Source: Ruminococcus sp.
Lineage (GTDB): Bacteria; Bacillota; Clostridia; Oscillospirales; Acutalibacteraceae
Direction of reading: 5' to 3'
DNA: 64,000 bases
Assembly: GCA_017411385.1 (NCBI GenBank)
Contig: JAFQQF010000018.1
Span: 29,594-93,593 of the forward strand
The notes below the pieces were generated by a model, which saw only the letters and a list, made by a program, of their open reading frames with translations, was not told the origin of the DNA and did no database searches. Each line of letters starts with the position of its first letter. Position 1 is the stretch's first letter. The translations under genes were made by a program, and so were the position numbers. Positions 1 to 8,429 of this stretch are shown here, piece after piece.

Positions 1-2
1 CT

Positions 3-428
3 TCCCTGCATATGCCCACATATCACGACGAGGTAAGTGTTGATGCTTGTACTGAGGCGTATCTTAATATTGCCGAAAACCCTTATGTCAATATGATTGC
101 TCATTCGGGCTCGCCCTACTTTAAGTATGACTATGAAACTGTAATCAAGCGATTTGCCCAGTGCGGTAAGCTTGTGGAGATAAACAATGCATCCATCAAG
201 CACAAGCCCGACTTTGTACCCAACTGTAAGGAGATTGCAAAGCTTTGTATGAAGCACGGTTGCCGAGTAGCCGTTGATACCGATGCACACTTTATAACCC
301 AGCTTGGCAGGGCAGACCAGGCGCTTTCAATGCTTGAAGAAATAGGCTTTCCCGAAGAGCTTGTTGTCAATGCAAGCGTTGAAAATTTGAATAAATACTT
401 AACCGAGATGAATATTCCCCTCAAATAA
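3..428 (+). CDS. PHP-domain phosphoesterase, C-terminal part (cut by window start)
   Basis: The reading frame is open from the first bases of the window, so only the C-terminal ~141 residues are present and the true start lies upstream. The fragment has the YcdX/histidinol-phosphatase-like PHP pattern: an Ala-His-Ser-Gly-Ser-Pro segment after a short strand, an Asn-Asn-Ala stretch, and Val-Asp-Thr-Asp-Ala-His near the end. These His and Asp residues would be metal ligands. PHP proteins of this type hydrolyse phosphate esters, but the substrate cannot be told. It ends 10 bases before murB and is probably co-transcribed with it. Confidence 0.8.
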   Translation, partial: SLHMPTYHDEVSVDACTEAYLNIAENPYVNMIAHSGSPYFKYDYETVIKRFAQCGKLVEINNASIKHKPDFVPNCKEIAKLCMKHGCRVAVDTDAHFITQLGRADQALSMLEEIGFPEELVVNASVENLNKYLTEMNIPLK

Positions 429-438
429 CGGAGGCTTT

Positions 439-1341
439 ATGATAAACCATAGTTTTATTTCTTCTGTTGAAGAAACAGGTGCTTTGTGTACTCCTCAGTC
501 ACTTATGAAGGAGCACACCACCTTCAGAATCGGCGGGCCTGCCGATTATTATATCCTAGTGCACAGTATAAAAGAGCTTACTGATACTCTTGCACTTTGC
601 GACGAGTTCGACATCGACTATATGCTCATCGGTAACGGCAGTAACCTGCTTGTTTGCGACGAAGGACTCAGAAAAGCAGTTATCCGCTTGGGCGGTGATT
701 TCAAGAATATTTCAGTAAGCGGTAATACAGTCACCTGCGGTGCAGGTGCAACCCTTGCACGTCTTTGTACCTTTGCACTTTCAAATTCTCTCTCAGGACT
801 GGAATTTGCCTACGGTATCCCCGGCACTGTGGGCGGTGCTGTCTTTATGAATGCAGGTGCCTACGGCGGAGAGATGAAGGATGTATTGCTCACAGTCACT
901 CATCTCACCCCCTCAGGCGTGGTTGAAACCGTTCTTGCAGATACACTCTCTCTTTCATATCGCCACAGCGATTATAAACTGAACAATTGTATTATCCTGT
1001 CTGCAGATTTTTCACTTATACCCGACAAGGATAGTGACATCAAAGCACGTATGGATGATTTTATGAACCGAAGAGTCACCAAGCAGCCTCTTGAATTTCC
1101 CTCGGCAGGAAGTGTTTTCAAGCGTCCCGAGGGTGCCTTTGCAGGTGCACTTATTGAACAGTGCGGGCTCAAAGGTGCAAGTGTCGGCGGTGCACAGGTA
1201 AGCGAAAAGCACTCCGGCTTTATTATCAATACAGGGGAGGCAACCTGTCAGGATGTTATAAGCCTTGTCAAAAAGGTTCAGGATACAGTTAAATCGCAGA
1301 CAGGCTACACCCTTGAGCGAGAGATTATTCACCTTTCTTAA
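439..1341 (+). CDS. murB: UDP-N-acetylenolpyruvoylglucosamine reductase
   Basis: MurB reduces UDP-GlcNAc-enolpyruvate to UDP-MurNAc with FAD and NADPH, the second committed step of cytoplasmic peptidoglycan precursor synthesis. The 300-residue product has the FAD-binding signatures IGGPAD, IGNGSNLL and the glycine-rich PGTVGGAVFMNAGAYGGEM segment (about 135-152). It also has the catalytic-serine motif SAGSVFKRP in the C-terminal half and GGAQVSEKHSGFIIN near the end. Length is typical for the family. The start follows an ACGGAGG ribosome binding site. rapZ begins 12 bases downstream, so the genes share an operon. Confidence 0.96.
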   Translation: MINHSFISSVEETGALCTPQSLMKEHTTFRIGGPADYYILVHSIKELTDTLALCDEFDIDYMLIGNGSNLLVCDEGLRKAVIRLGGDFKNISVSGNTVTCGAGATLARLCTFALSNSLSGLEFAYGIPGTVGGAVFMNAGAYGGEMKDVLLTVTHLTPSGVVETVLADTLSLSYRHSDYKLNNCIILSADFSLIPDKDSDIKARMDDFMNRRVTKQPLEFPSAGSVFKRPEGAFAGALIEQCGLKGASVGGAQVSEKHSGFIINTGEATCQDVISLVKKVQDTVKSQTGYTLEREIIHLS

Positions 1342-1353
1342 AGGAGAAGTTTT

Positions 1354-2220
1354 ATGGAATTTGTAATTATCACAGGACTTTCGGGTGCGGGTAAATCCCA
1401 CGCTTTAAGATCCTTGGAGGACATCGGATTTTATTGTGTGGATAACCTGCCTCCGGCACTCCTCACAACCTTCTGGGACCTTTGTGAAAAAACAAGCGAT
1501 ACCCGTATGAAGCGTGTTGCCGTGGTTGTTGATATCCGTACAGGCGAGGTATTTGACGACCTTTTTGCAGAACTCAAAAAATTTCATCACGATGGCAAAA
1601 AGTATAAGATTCTTTTCCTTGATGCCAAGAGTGATGTTTTGCTTATCAGATACAAGGAAACCCGCCGTAAGCATCCTCTTTCCGAAAGCTTCGAGGGAAG
1701 CACTACCGAGGAGGCTGTTATGCTTGAAAAGGAGCTTATGAAGCCTTTTAAGGCAAGAGCGGATTATATAATCGATACTACCTATATGTCTCCCAAACAG
1801 CTCAAAGAGCGTGTTACCACAATGTTTTCCGATGATTCTGACGAAGGCTTCATCGTTACCTGCCTTTCCTTCGGCTTTAAATACGGCATCCCTTTGGAGG
1901 CAGACCTGCTTTTCGATGTTCGCTGTTTGCCAAATCCTTATTATGTCAAGGAGCTTAAGGAGCTCACAGGACTTGATGAGTCAGTAAGAGAATACGTACT
2001 CAAGTTCCCCGAAACACAAGAATATATCCAGAAACTCCTTTCGCTTTTGGATTATTCTTTGCCTCTTTATAAGGAAGAGGGTAAAAGCGAGCTTGTAATC
2101 GCAGTGGGTTGTACCGGTGGTAAGCATAGAAGCGTCACCCTTGCAAGACTTCTCAACAGCCACTTTATTGAGCTTGGTCAGAAGTCTAACCTTCACCACC
2201 GCGATATCTGGAAGGCATAA
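1354..2220 (+). CDS. rapZ: RNase adapter / nucleotide-binding protein RapZ (YvcJ)
   Basis: This is a 288-residue P-loop protein of the RapZ/YvcJ family. The Walker A GLSGAGKS lies at residues 8-15, and the family's C-terminal signature AVGCTGGKHRSVTLARLL is near the end. In E. coli RapZ guides RNase E to the GlmZ small RNA to control amino-sugar supply. In Firmicutes YvcJ binds and hydrolyses nucleotides, and its target is less clear. Its position between murB and whiA matches the conserved Gram-positive neighbourhood, except that yvcK, normally directly downstream, is absent. The start follows AAAGGAG. Confidence 0.95.
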   Translation: MEFVIITGLSGAGKSHALRSLEDIGFYCVDNLPPALLTTFWDLCEKTSDTRMKRVAVVVDIRTGEVFDDLFAELKKFHHDGKKYKILFLDAKSDVLLIRYKETRRKHPLSESFEGSTTEEAVMLEKELMKPFKARADYIIDTTYMSPKQLKERVTTMFSDDSDEGFIVTCLSFGFKYGIPLEADLLFDVRCLPNPYYVKELKELTGLDESVREYVLKFPETQEYIQKLLSLLDYSLPLYKEEGKSELVIAVGCTGGKHRSVTLARLLNSHFIELGQKSNLHHRDIWKA

Positions 2221-2268
2221 GACTTATACTGTCAAATAATCATTATTATCGTCAGGAGGTGCTCAGCC

Positions 2269-3192
2269 GTGTCTTTTTCTCACAATGTAAAAAAAGAATT
2301 ATCAAAGCTTGACATAGGAGTGTATGCTCAGGAATTCGCAGAATGCTACGGTATGATGCTTTTCTCCCGACCTTTTTCTGATTCCGAAATTAAGCTCAAA
2401 ACCGAGTCTATACATGTGGCAGAGCGATATATTACACTCTCAAATAAGCTGTTTGCTCCTGTTATTGAGAAGCAGTCAACTCTGAAGGCATCTGCGGATT
2501 TCATAAATCTGCATACTGTTGCTGTTATTTTGCCTGAGGAATGTGCGAATATATATTCAGCCTTCGGACATATGAAAACTGACACAACCCTAAGGGTAAA
2601 CAGAGCTAATATCGAAGACGAAATGTGTCTTCGTGCTTTTCTCAGGGGAGCCTTTATGGCTTGCGGCTCAGTCAATGACCCTCAGAAGAATTATCATCTG
2701 GAGTTTTGCGCTGCATACAAAAACCTCTGTAACGATTTGTGTATGCTTTTGTCAGAGATTGAGGAATGTAATTTAACTCCGAAAACCATTCTCCGAGGTG
2801 GCTCATATGTGGTCTACCTTAAGGACAGCGAGCAGATAACCGACCTGCTCACCTACATGGGAGCGTCCTCCTGTGCAATGGATATAATGAACGCAAAAGC
2901 ATATAAGCAAATGCGAAATATTGCAAACCGCCGTACAAACTCAGAGCTTGCAAATATCAACAAAACAGCTCAGGCAGCCGCCCGTCAGCTCTGGGCAATA
3001 GATAAGCTGGAAGCAACTGTGGGGCTTTCCTCACTTCCTTCACAGCTTTACGAAATTGCAATTATCCGCCGTGATAATCCCGAGCTTTCCTTGCGTGCTT
3101 TGGGTGAGCTTTTGGAGCCGCAAATCAGCAGAAGCGGCGTAAATCACCGTCTTATGAAGATTATTGAGCTTGCAGAGGAAGACGAAGCTTAA
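2269..3192 (+). CDS. whiA: Sporulation/cell-division regulator WhiA
   Basis: WhiA is a DNA-binding protein combining an N-terminal LAGLIDADG-homing-endonuclease-like fold with a C-terminal helix-turn-helix. It is required for sporulation septation in Streptomyces and modulates division in Bacillus. The 307-residue product begins with the typical SFSHNVKKELSKL and ends with the helix-turn-helix region containing ISRSGVNHRLMKI. I chose GTG at 2269 because an AGGAGGTG ribosome binding site lies just upstream. The gene directly follows rapZ, where Bacillus and most Clostridia have yvcK in between. Confidence 0.95.
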   Translation: MSFSHNVKKELSKLDIGVYAQEFAECYGMMLFSRPFSDSEIKLKTESIHVAERYITLSNKLFAPVIEKQSTLKASADFINLHTVAVILPEECANIYSAFGHMKTDTTLRVNRANIEDEMCLRAFLRGAFMACGSVNDPQKNYHLEFCAAYKNLCNDLCMLLSEIEECNLTPKTILRGGSYVVYLKDSEQITDLLTYMGASSCAMDIMNAKAYKQMRNIANRRTNSELANINKTAQAAARQLWAIDKLEATVGLSSLPSQLYEIAIIRRDNPELSLRALGELLEPQISRSGVNHRLMKIIELAEEDEA

Positions 3193-3231
3193 CGTGCTTA
3201 ACTTATTTTTATATAAACAAGGACTGATTTT

Positions 3232-3477
3232 ATGAGTACAGTAAATAATACAGATAAATTTGAAGGAATGGATTATGAAACCGCACTTACTAAGCTAACA
3301 GAGCTTATTTCAAGGCTTGAACGTTCAGACGGCACCTTTTTGGAGCTTATGGAGGTTTACAAGGAAGCCTTTGAATATTACACCTATTGCACAGCCTACT
3401 TAAACACAGCCGCAGACAAAATCAAGGATTTGAATATTAGAATGGCTGAGCTTCTCAGAACCATAGAGGAGGGTTAA
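3232..3477 (+). CDS. xseB: Exodeoxyribonuclease VII small subunit
   Basis: XseB is the small helical subunit of exonuclease VII, which degrades single-stranded DNA from both ends. The 81-residue product has the family's hallmark amphipathic layout with an ETALTKLTELISRLERSDG segment and a following MEVYKEAFEYY helix. The large subunit xseA, usually immediately upstream, is not in this window, so it must be elsewhere. The stop is separated from the ispA start by one base, so the two are very likely translationally coupled. Confidence 0.88.
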   Translation: MSTVNNTDKFEGMDYETALTKLTELISRLERSDGTFLELMEVYKEAFEYYTYCTAYLNTAADKIKDLNIRMAELLRTIEEG

Positions 3478-3478
3478 T

Positions 3479-4351
3479 ATGCATGACAATCTAAATCTTA
3501 TCGAAAAAGCACTTCACTCATATCTTTCAGAAAAACCTGAGCTTTACGGAATACTTTGGGATTCTATGAGGTATTCTGTGGGTGCAGGCGGCAAGCGTGT
3601 TAGACCTATGCTTACCCTCGAATTCTGCAAGCTCTGTAACGGTGATATTGATAAAGCATTACCGTTTGCTTGCGCTGTGGAGCTTATTCATACATATTCT
3701 CTCATTCACGATGACCTTCCTTGTATGGATGATGACGATATGCGACGCGGTATGCCCTCAAATCATATCGAATTCGGTGAGGATACCGCTTTGCTTGCAG
3801 GGGACGCTTTGCAGAGCCTTGCCTTTGAGATTATGCTTTCTCCTCATACACTCTGTGTATGTGAGGCGGACAAAGCTGCAAAAGCCGCAGGTGAGCTTGC
3901 ACGCCTTTGTGGCGCCTCTGGTATGGTAGGCGGTCAGGTTATAGATTTACAATACGAGAATAAAAAAGCCTCGGAGCAAGTAATCACTCAGATGCATCTT
4001 CTCAAAACAGGTGCCCTCATAAAAGCCGCTTGCCTTATGGGATGTATTGTTGCAGGTGCCGATGAAGAAAAACTCTCAGCCGCCGCAAAATACGCCGATT
4101 GTGTAGGGCTTGCTTTCCAGCTTGTAGACGACGTGCTGGATGTAACCTCAACAAGCGATGAGCTTGGCAAGCCTGTCAACTCCGATGTGGATAACAAAAA
4201 ATCTACTCTTGTTTCACTTTACGGTGTAGAGGAATGTATGCATCGTGCAGAAAAGCTCACCGAGGAAGCAGTTGATGCTCTTAGTGTCTTTGAAGGAGAT
4301 ACTTCATTCCTTGCATCCTTTGCCAGAAAGCTTATTGAAAGAAGAAACTGA
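3479..4351 (+). CDS. ispA: Polyprenyl (geranyl/farnesyl) diphosphate synthase
   Basis: This is a short-chain trans-prenyl transferase that condenses isopentenyl diphosphate with allylic diphosphates to give farnesyl diphosphate, the precursor of undecaprenyl carriers. The 290-residue product contains the first aspartate-rich motif DDLPCMDDDDMRRG (about residues 78-91), the GGKRVRP substrate-binding segment near residue 40, and the second aspartate motif LVDDVLDVT around residue 220. Insertion of two residues in the first motif is typical of bacterial FPP synthases. It sits next to dxs, which supplies the same pathway. Confidence 0.95.
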   Translation: MHDNLNLIEKALHSYLSEKPELYGILWDSMRYSVGAGGKRVRPMLTLEFCKLCNGDIDKALPFACAVELIHTYSLIHDDLPCMDDDDMRRGMPSNHIEFGEDTALLAGDALQSLAFEIMLSPHTLCVCEADKAAKAAGELARLCGASGMVGGQVIDLQYENKKASEQVITQMHLLKTGALIKAACLMGCIVAGADEEKLSAAAKYADCVGLAFQLVDDVLDVTSTSDELGKPVNSDVDNKKSTLVSLYGVEECMHRAEKLTEEAVDALSVFEGDTSFLASFARKLIERRN

Positions 4352-4395
4352 TTATAACAGCTAACCAAAATTTCGGTTTAACCGAGGATTCAGAT

Positions 4396-6255
4396 ATGGA
4401 TAATAACAACTTTGAACTACTCTCAAAAATTAAATCTCCCGAGGACCTTAAAAAGCTTAAAGTAGAGGAGCTTCCCGCCTTGTGCGAGGAAATCCGCCGT
4501 AAGCTCATTTTAACCGTGTCCGAAAACGGAGGCCATTTGGCACCAAATCTCGGTGTGGTTGAACTCACCGTTGCAATGCACTATGTGTTTGATTGCCCGT
4601 CAGACTCCATTGTGTGGGATGTGGGTCACCAGTGCTATACCCACAAGATGCTCACAGGCAGATACGACAAAATCAACACTATCCGTCGCACAGGCGGACT
4701 TTCGGGCTTCCCAAGAAGATACGAAAGCGAATACGACGTTTTCGGTGCAGGTCACAGTAGCACATCTATCTCTGCAGCTCTGGGTATTGCCAAAGCAAAA
4801 CAGCTCTCAGGAGATAACAGCCATACCATAGCATTTATTGGTGACGGCTCATTTACAGGCGGTCTTGCATTTGAGGGTATGAACAACGCAGGACGATTTA
4901 AACGTAATTTCATTGTTGTTCTCAATGATAACAAAATGTCAATTTCTAAGAATGTTGGTGCATTATCACGACATTTAACAACAATGCGTACAAGCTCTTG
5001 GTACCTTAAAACAAAGGTTAATATGGAGCGAGTCCTCACCAAAATTCCCCTAGTGGGTACCCCCTTTGTAAACCTTCTCACCAACATCAAAAACTGGTTT
5101 AAAAAGCGGATATACAAAACCAATATGTTCGAAAACTTTGGCTTCCACTATTACGGACCTGTTGACGGACATAACCTCGAGAATCTCATTGCCGTTTTGA
5201 AAGCGGCAAAAACCGTCAACCGACCTGTTTTGATTCACGCAGTCACAGTAAAGGGTAAGGGTTATCAATTCGCAGAAAACGACCCCAAAAGCTTCCACGG
5301 TATCGGTAAGTTCGATATTGACACAGGCGAGCCTCTGAGCCATTCTGAGTCTTACAGCGATTGCTTCGGTGAAACTCTCTGTGACCTTGCACAGGCGGAT
5401 GAAAAAATCTGTGCAATTACAGCGGCAATGACTACAGGCACGGGACTTTCTGATTTTGCTGTCCGCTTTAAGGAGCGTTTTTTCGATGTAGGTATTGCCG
5501 AGGAGCATGCCGTAACCTTTGGATGCGGTCTTGCTTCTCAAGGAATTACTCCTGTTTTTGCTGTGTATTCAAGCTTTTTACAGCGAGCCTACGACCAGCT
5601 TGTTCATGATGCGGCGGCTCAGAACCTTCACCTTGTTCTGGGTGTTGACCGTGCAGGAATAGTAGGTGAGGATGGCGAAACTCACCAAGGTGTATTTGAC
5701 GTTTCAATTCTCAATACAATTCCATCAACAACAATTTACTCACCCTGTTATTTTGACGACTTAAGAGCCTGTCTTAATCAGGCTGTAAATAACGAAAAGG
5801 GACTTACAGCAGTTCGCTATCCCAGAGGCAGTGAACCTTTCCGACCTGACGATTTTACCCACAATGGCATCAATTTCAGCGTTTACGGCAACCCCAACGC
5901 ATCACGGCTGATTGTAACCTATGGCAGATTATTCGCTCAGGCTTGCAAGGCAAAGGAGATGCTTTCTGCAGTCGGCAAGGAGGTCTGTATACTCAAGCTA
6001 TGCCGTATTAAGCCCATCGACCCTGAGGCTGTTCGTTTTGCTTCCTGCTTCAGACGTGTCCATTTCTTCGAAGAAGGAATGCGTTCTGGCGGTGTAGGCG
6101 AAACCTTCGAATCCGAGCTTGTAAAAGCTCGTTTTGATGGCTCCTATGCCATAACTGCAATCGAGGATATGTTCATTCCTCATTCCAAGGATTCTGTTGC
6201 ACTTCACGCTTTAAAGCTGGACGCAGAAGGAATGTTTGATACTTTAAGAAAATAA
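4396..6255 (+). CDS. dxs: 1-deoxy-D-xylulose-5-phosphate synthase
   Basis: Dxs is thiamine-diphosphate dependent and condenses pyruvate with glyceraldehyde-3-phosphate, the entry step of the MEP isoprenoid pathway. The 619-residue protein has the catalytic-site histidine motif GHQCYTHK, GAGHSSTS, the thiamine-binding GDGSFTGG (GDG at 149-151) continuing to NDNKMSIS, and the transketolase glutamate region VGIAEEHAVTFG. Length is normal. A GAGGA ribosome binding site precedes the ATG. ispE of the same pathway is found at 45.4 kb. Confidence 0.97.
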   Translation: MDNNNFELLSKIKSPEDLKKLKVEELPALCEEIRRKLILTVSENGGHLAPNLGVVELTVAMHYVFDCPSDSIVWDVGHQCYTHKMLTGRYDKINTIRRTGGLSGFPRRYESEYDVFGAGHSSTSISAALGIAKAKQLSGDNSHTIAFIGDGSFTGGLAFEGMNNAGRFKRNFIVVLNDNKMSISKNVGALSRHLTTMRTSSWYLKTKVNMERVLTKIPLVGTPFVNLLTNIKNWFKKRIYKTNMFENFGFHYYGPVDGHNLENLIAVLKAAKTVNRPVLIHAVTVKGKGYQFAENDPKSFHGIGKFDIDTGEPLSHSESYSDCFGETLCDLAQADEKICAITAAMTTGTGLSDFAVRFKERFFDVGIAEEHAVTFGCGLASQGITPVFAVYSSFLQRAYDQLVHDAAAQNLHLVLGVDRAGIVGEDGETHQGVFDVSILNTIPSTTIYSPCYFDDLRACLNQAVNNEKGLTAVRYPRGSEPFRPDDFTHNGINFSVYGNPNASRLIVTYGRLFAQACKAKEMLSAVGKEVCILKLCRIKPIDPEAVRFASCFRRVHFFEEGMRSGGVGETFESELVKARFDGSYAITAIEDMFIPHSKDSVALHALKLDAEGMFDTLRK

Positions 6256-6267
6256 GCGGAGCTTTAT

Positions 6268-7074
6268 ATGAAAAAACGTCTTGATGTACTTGTTTTTGAA
6301 AAAGGTCTTGCCGAAAGCCGTGAAAAGGCAAAGGCAGTAATTATGGCAGGACTTGTATATGTAAATAATCAGAAAGCCGACAAATGCGGTAGTACCTACG
6401 AAGAAGATTGTAGCCTTGAGGTTCGAGGCCCTGCTCTTAAATACGTAAGCCGAGGCGGTCTGAAGCTCGAAAAAGCAGTTTCATCCTTCAACCTTGATTT
6501 GCAGGATTCTGTGGCTATGGACATCGGTGCCTCCACAGGAGGTTTTACAGACTGTATGCTTCAAAACGGCGCCAAAAAAGTCTATTCCATCGATGTAGGC
6601 TACGGTCAGCTTGCTTGGAAGCTTCGTAACGATGAGCGTGTGGTCAATATGGAACGCACCAATTTCCGCAAGGTTACTCCTGATATGATTGAAGATAAGA
6701 TTGACTTTTTCTCTGTGGATGTTTCCTTCATTTCTCTCAAGCTCATTCTTCCCGTGGTACGCCCCTTGTTGTCCTCACAGGGACAGGGTGTCTGCCTTAT
6801 AAAGCCTCAGTTTGAAGCAGGCAGGGGCAAAGTGGGCAAAAAGGGTGTTGTTCGTGATAAAGCAGTTCATACAGAGGTTATAGAGTCAATCCGCGATTTC
6901 TGTCTTGAATGCGGATTCGATGTTCTCGGACTTGATTTTTCACCGGTAAAGGGTCCGGAGGGTAATATCGAGTACCTTATTTACATAAAAACCAGCGATG
7001 AACCAAAGCTCTGTGCAGACATTTCTCCGCAACAGCTTTCGGATGCTTCTCACAAAGTCCTTGATAAGGAGTGA
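6268..7074 (+). CDS. tlyA: TlyA-family rRNA 2'-O-methyltransferase
   Basis: The 268-residue protein has an N-terminal S4 RNA-binding domain (about 1-60, with RLDVLVFEKGLAESREKAKAVI). An FtsJ-type methyltransferase domain follows, with the SAM-binding motif MDIGASTGGFTDCML (about 88-102) and the conserved VCLIKPQFEAG strand. TlyA proteins methylate ribose 2'-hydroxyls in 16S and sometimes 23S rRNA. Some Gram-positive members have been called hemolysins, which is a historical name. Its place between dxs and nadK is the standard clostridial order. Confidence 0.93.
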   Translation: MKKRLDVLVFEKGLAESREKAKAVIMAGLVYVNNQKADKCGSTYEEDCSLEVRGPALKYVSRGGLKLEKAVSSFNLDLQDSVAMDIGASTGGFTDCMLQNGAKKVYSIDVGYGQLAWKLRNDERVVNMERTNFRKVTPDMIEDKIDFFSVDVSFISLKLILPVVRPLLSSQGQGVCLIKPQFEAGRGKVGKKGVVRDKAVHTEVIESIRDFCLECGFDVLGLDFSPVKGPEGNIEYLIYIKTSDEPKLCADISPQQLSDASHKVLDKE

Positions 7075-7078
7075 TAGT

Positions 7079-7918
7079 GTGAAAATAGCATTGATTCCCA
7101 ATAGTGATAAGCCAAAAGCAATCCTTTGTGCACAGGAAATTGCAGCCCTGCTTGCAAAGAACAATGCAGAAGTGTTGCTTCCTGTAACTATAAAATCTTC
7201 AATAACTGCAGAAAATGTGCAGTTTTGTTCAGACCTCGATGAGCTTTTCGCTCTTTGCGACTGTGCAGTAACGGTCGGCGGTGACGGCACTATTATCCAT
7301 TCTGCCCGCCATGCTGCTTTGTCTAAAAAACCAATTATCGGTGTGAACCTTGGTACTCTCGGTTATGTTGCAGAGCTTGAGCCTTCTGAGATTGTTCTCC
7401 TTACAAAGCTCATAACAGGGGACTATGTCACCCGCGAGCGTATGCTTCTTGATATAAGCGTTGTTCACAAGGATGGTAGCACAGAGTCCTACCTTGCAGT
7501 CAACGATGCGGTAATATCTCGCGGCGCTTTGTCCTGTATTATTGACCTTGATGTGTTCGTGCAGGATGAAAAAATCTGCAACTATCGTGCAGACGGTTTG
7601 CTTTTCTCCACTCCCACAGGCTCCACCGCCTATGCTCTTTCAGCAGGCGGTCCTGTTGTAGACCCCTATCTCAGTCTTATCGAGCTTACTCCCGTTTGTC
7701 CTCATTCCTTAACGGCTCGAACAGTTATTTTTTCAGAAGACACAGTTTTCTCCGTTGTGTGTAATTCTCCCGAAACATCTTATCTTACAGTTGACGGACA
7801 GATTTCTGTGCCCTTAGCTGCTACAGATGTTGTCAAAATCAGTAAATCTCAGCACACCCTTAGAATGAACATTCTCAAAGATAAAAATTTCTACAAAATA
7901 GCAGGCGAAAAGCTTTGA
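7079..7918 (+). CDS. nadK: NAD kinase
   Basis: NAD kinase phosphorylates NAD to NADP. The 279-residue product contains the signature VTVGGDGTIIHSARHA (GGDG), the following GVNLGTLGYVAEL segment, and the TPTGSTAYALSAGGPVV motif that completes the NAD site. The frame is open upstream into tlyA, but GTG at 7079 gives the canonical VKIALIPNSDKPKA beginning after a GGAG ribosome binding site. The gene starts 4 bases after the tlyA stop. Confidence 0.95.
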   Translation: MKIALIPNSDKPKAILCAQEIAALLAKNNAEVLLPVTIKSSITAENVQFCSDLDELFALCDCAVTVGGDGTIIHSARHAALSKKPIIGVNLGTLGYVAELEPSEIVLLTKLITGDYVTRERMLLDISVVHKDGSTESYLAVNDAVISRGALSCIIDLDVFVQDEKICNYRADGLLFSTPTGSTAYALSAGGPVVDPYLSLIELTPVCPHSLTARTVIFSEDTVFSVVCNSPETSYLTVDGQISVPLAATDVVKISKSQHTLRMNILKDKNFYKIAGEKL

Positions 7919-7943
7919 TTTTAAGTCTTGAGAGGTGACTTTA

Positions 7944-8393
7944 ATGAAACTAAACAGACACGCAAAAATACTTGAACTCATAAAAACTTATCCCATAACA
8001 ACTCAAGAGGAGCTCCTTGAAAAGCTGAAGGATGAGGGTTATTCTGTAACCCAATCCACTGTTTCCCGTGATATCAAAACTCTTCGTTTGCAAAAGACTC
8101 ACTCTATTGACGGCAAGTACAGATACTCGGCACCTACAGGAATTCAGCCTGATGTAAAAAACGGCTTTTCGGGTATTCTTACAGGCTCAATAGTTTCTGT
8201 TGAAACAGCCCAAAATATAGTTGTAGTCAAGACTTTCAGCGGTATGGCATCTGCTGCCTGTGCCGCAATAGACACAATGAGTCTTCCCTCGGTTGTAGGA
8301 TCACTTGCCGGCGACGATACAATCTTTATCGCCTGCACAGATGTTGCTTCTGCAAACTCTCTTGTCCATACTCTCAGGGATTATGCAGTATAA
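7944..8393 (+). CDS. argR: Arginine repressor ArgR
   Basis: ArgR/AhrC is a hexameric regulator that represses arginine biosynthesis when arginine is bound. The 149-residue product has the N-terminal winged helix (RHAKILELIKTYPITTQEEL, then SVTQSTVSRDIKTLRLQK) and the C-terminal oligomerisation/arginine-binding domain with GTIFIACTD-like SLAGDDTIFIACTD near the end. ATG at 7944 is preferred over an in-frame GTG nine bases upstream because of its spacing to GAGAGGTG. Its likely target, a tandem ARG-box promoter in front of argG, is in this window at about 27.98 kb. Its place just before recN is conserved. Confidence 0.95.
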   Translation: MKLNRHAKILELIKTYPITTQEELLEKLKDEGYSVTQSTVSRDIKTLRLQKTHSIDGKYRYSAPTGIQPDVKNGFSGILTGSIVSVETAQNIVVVKTFSGMASAACAAIDTMSLPSVVGSLAGDDTIFIACTDVASANSLVHTLRDYAV

Positions 8394-8429
8394 ATCTATC
8401 AATACATACCTTTTAAGAACAGGTGTATT

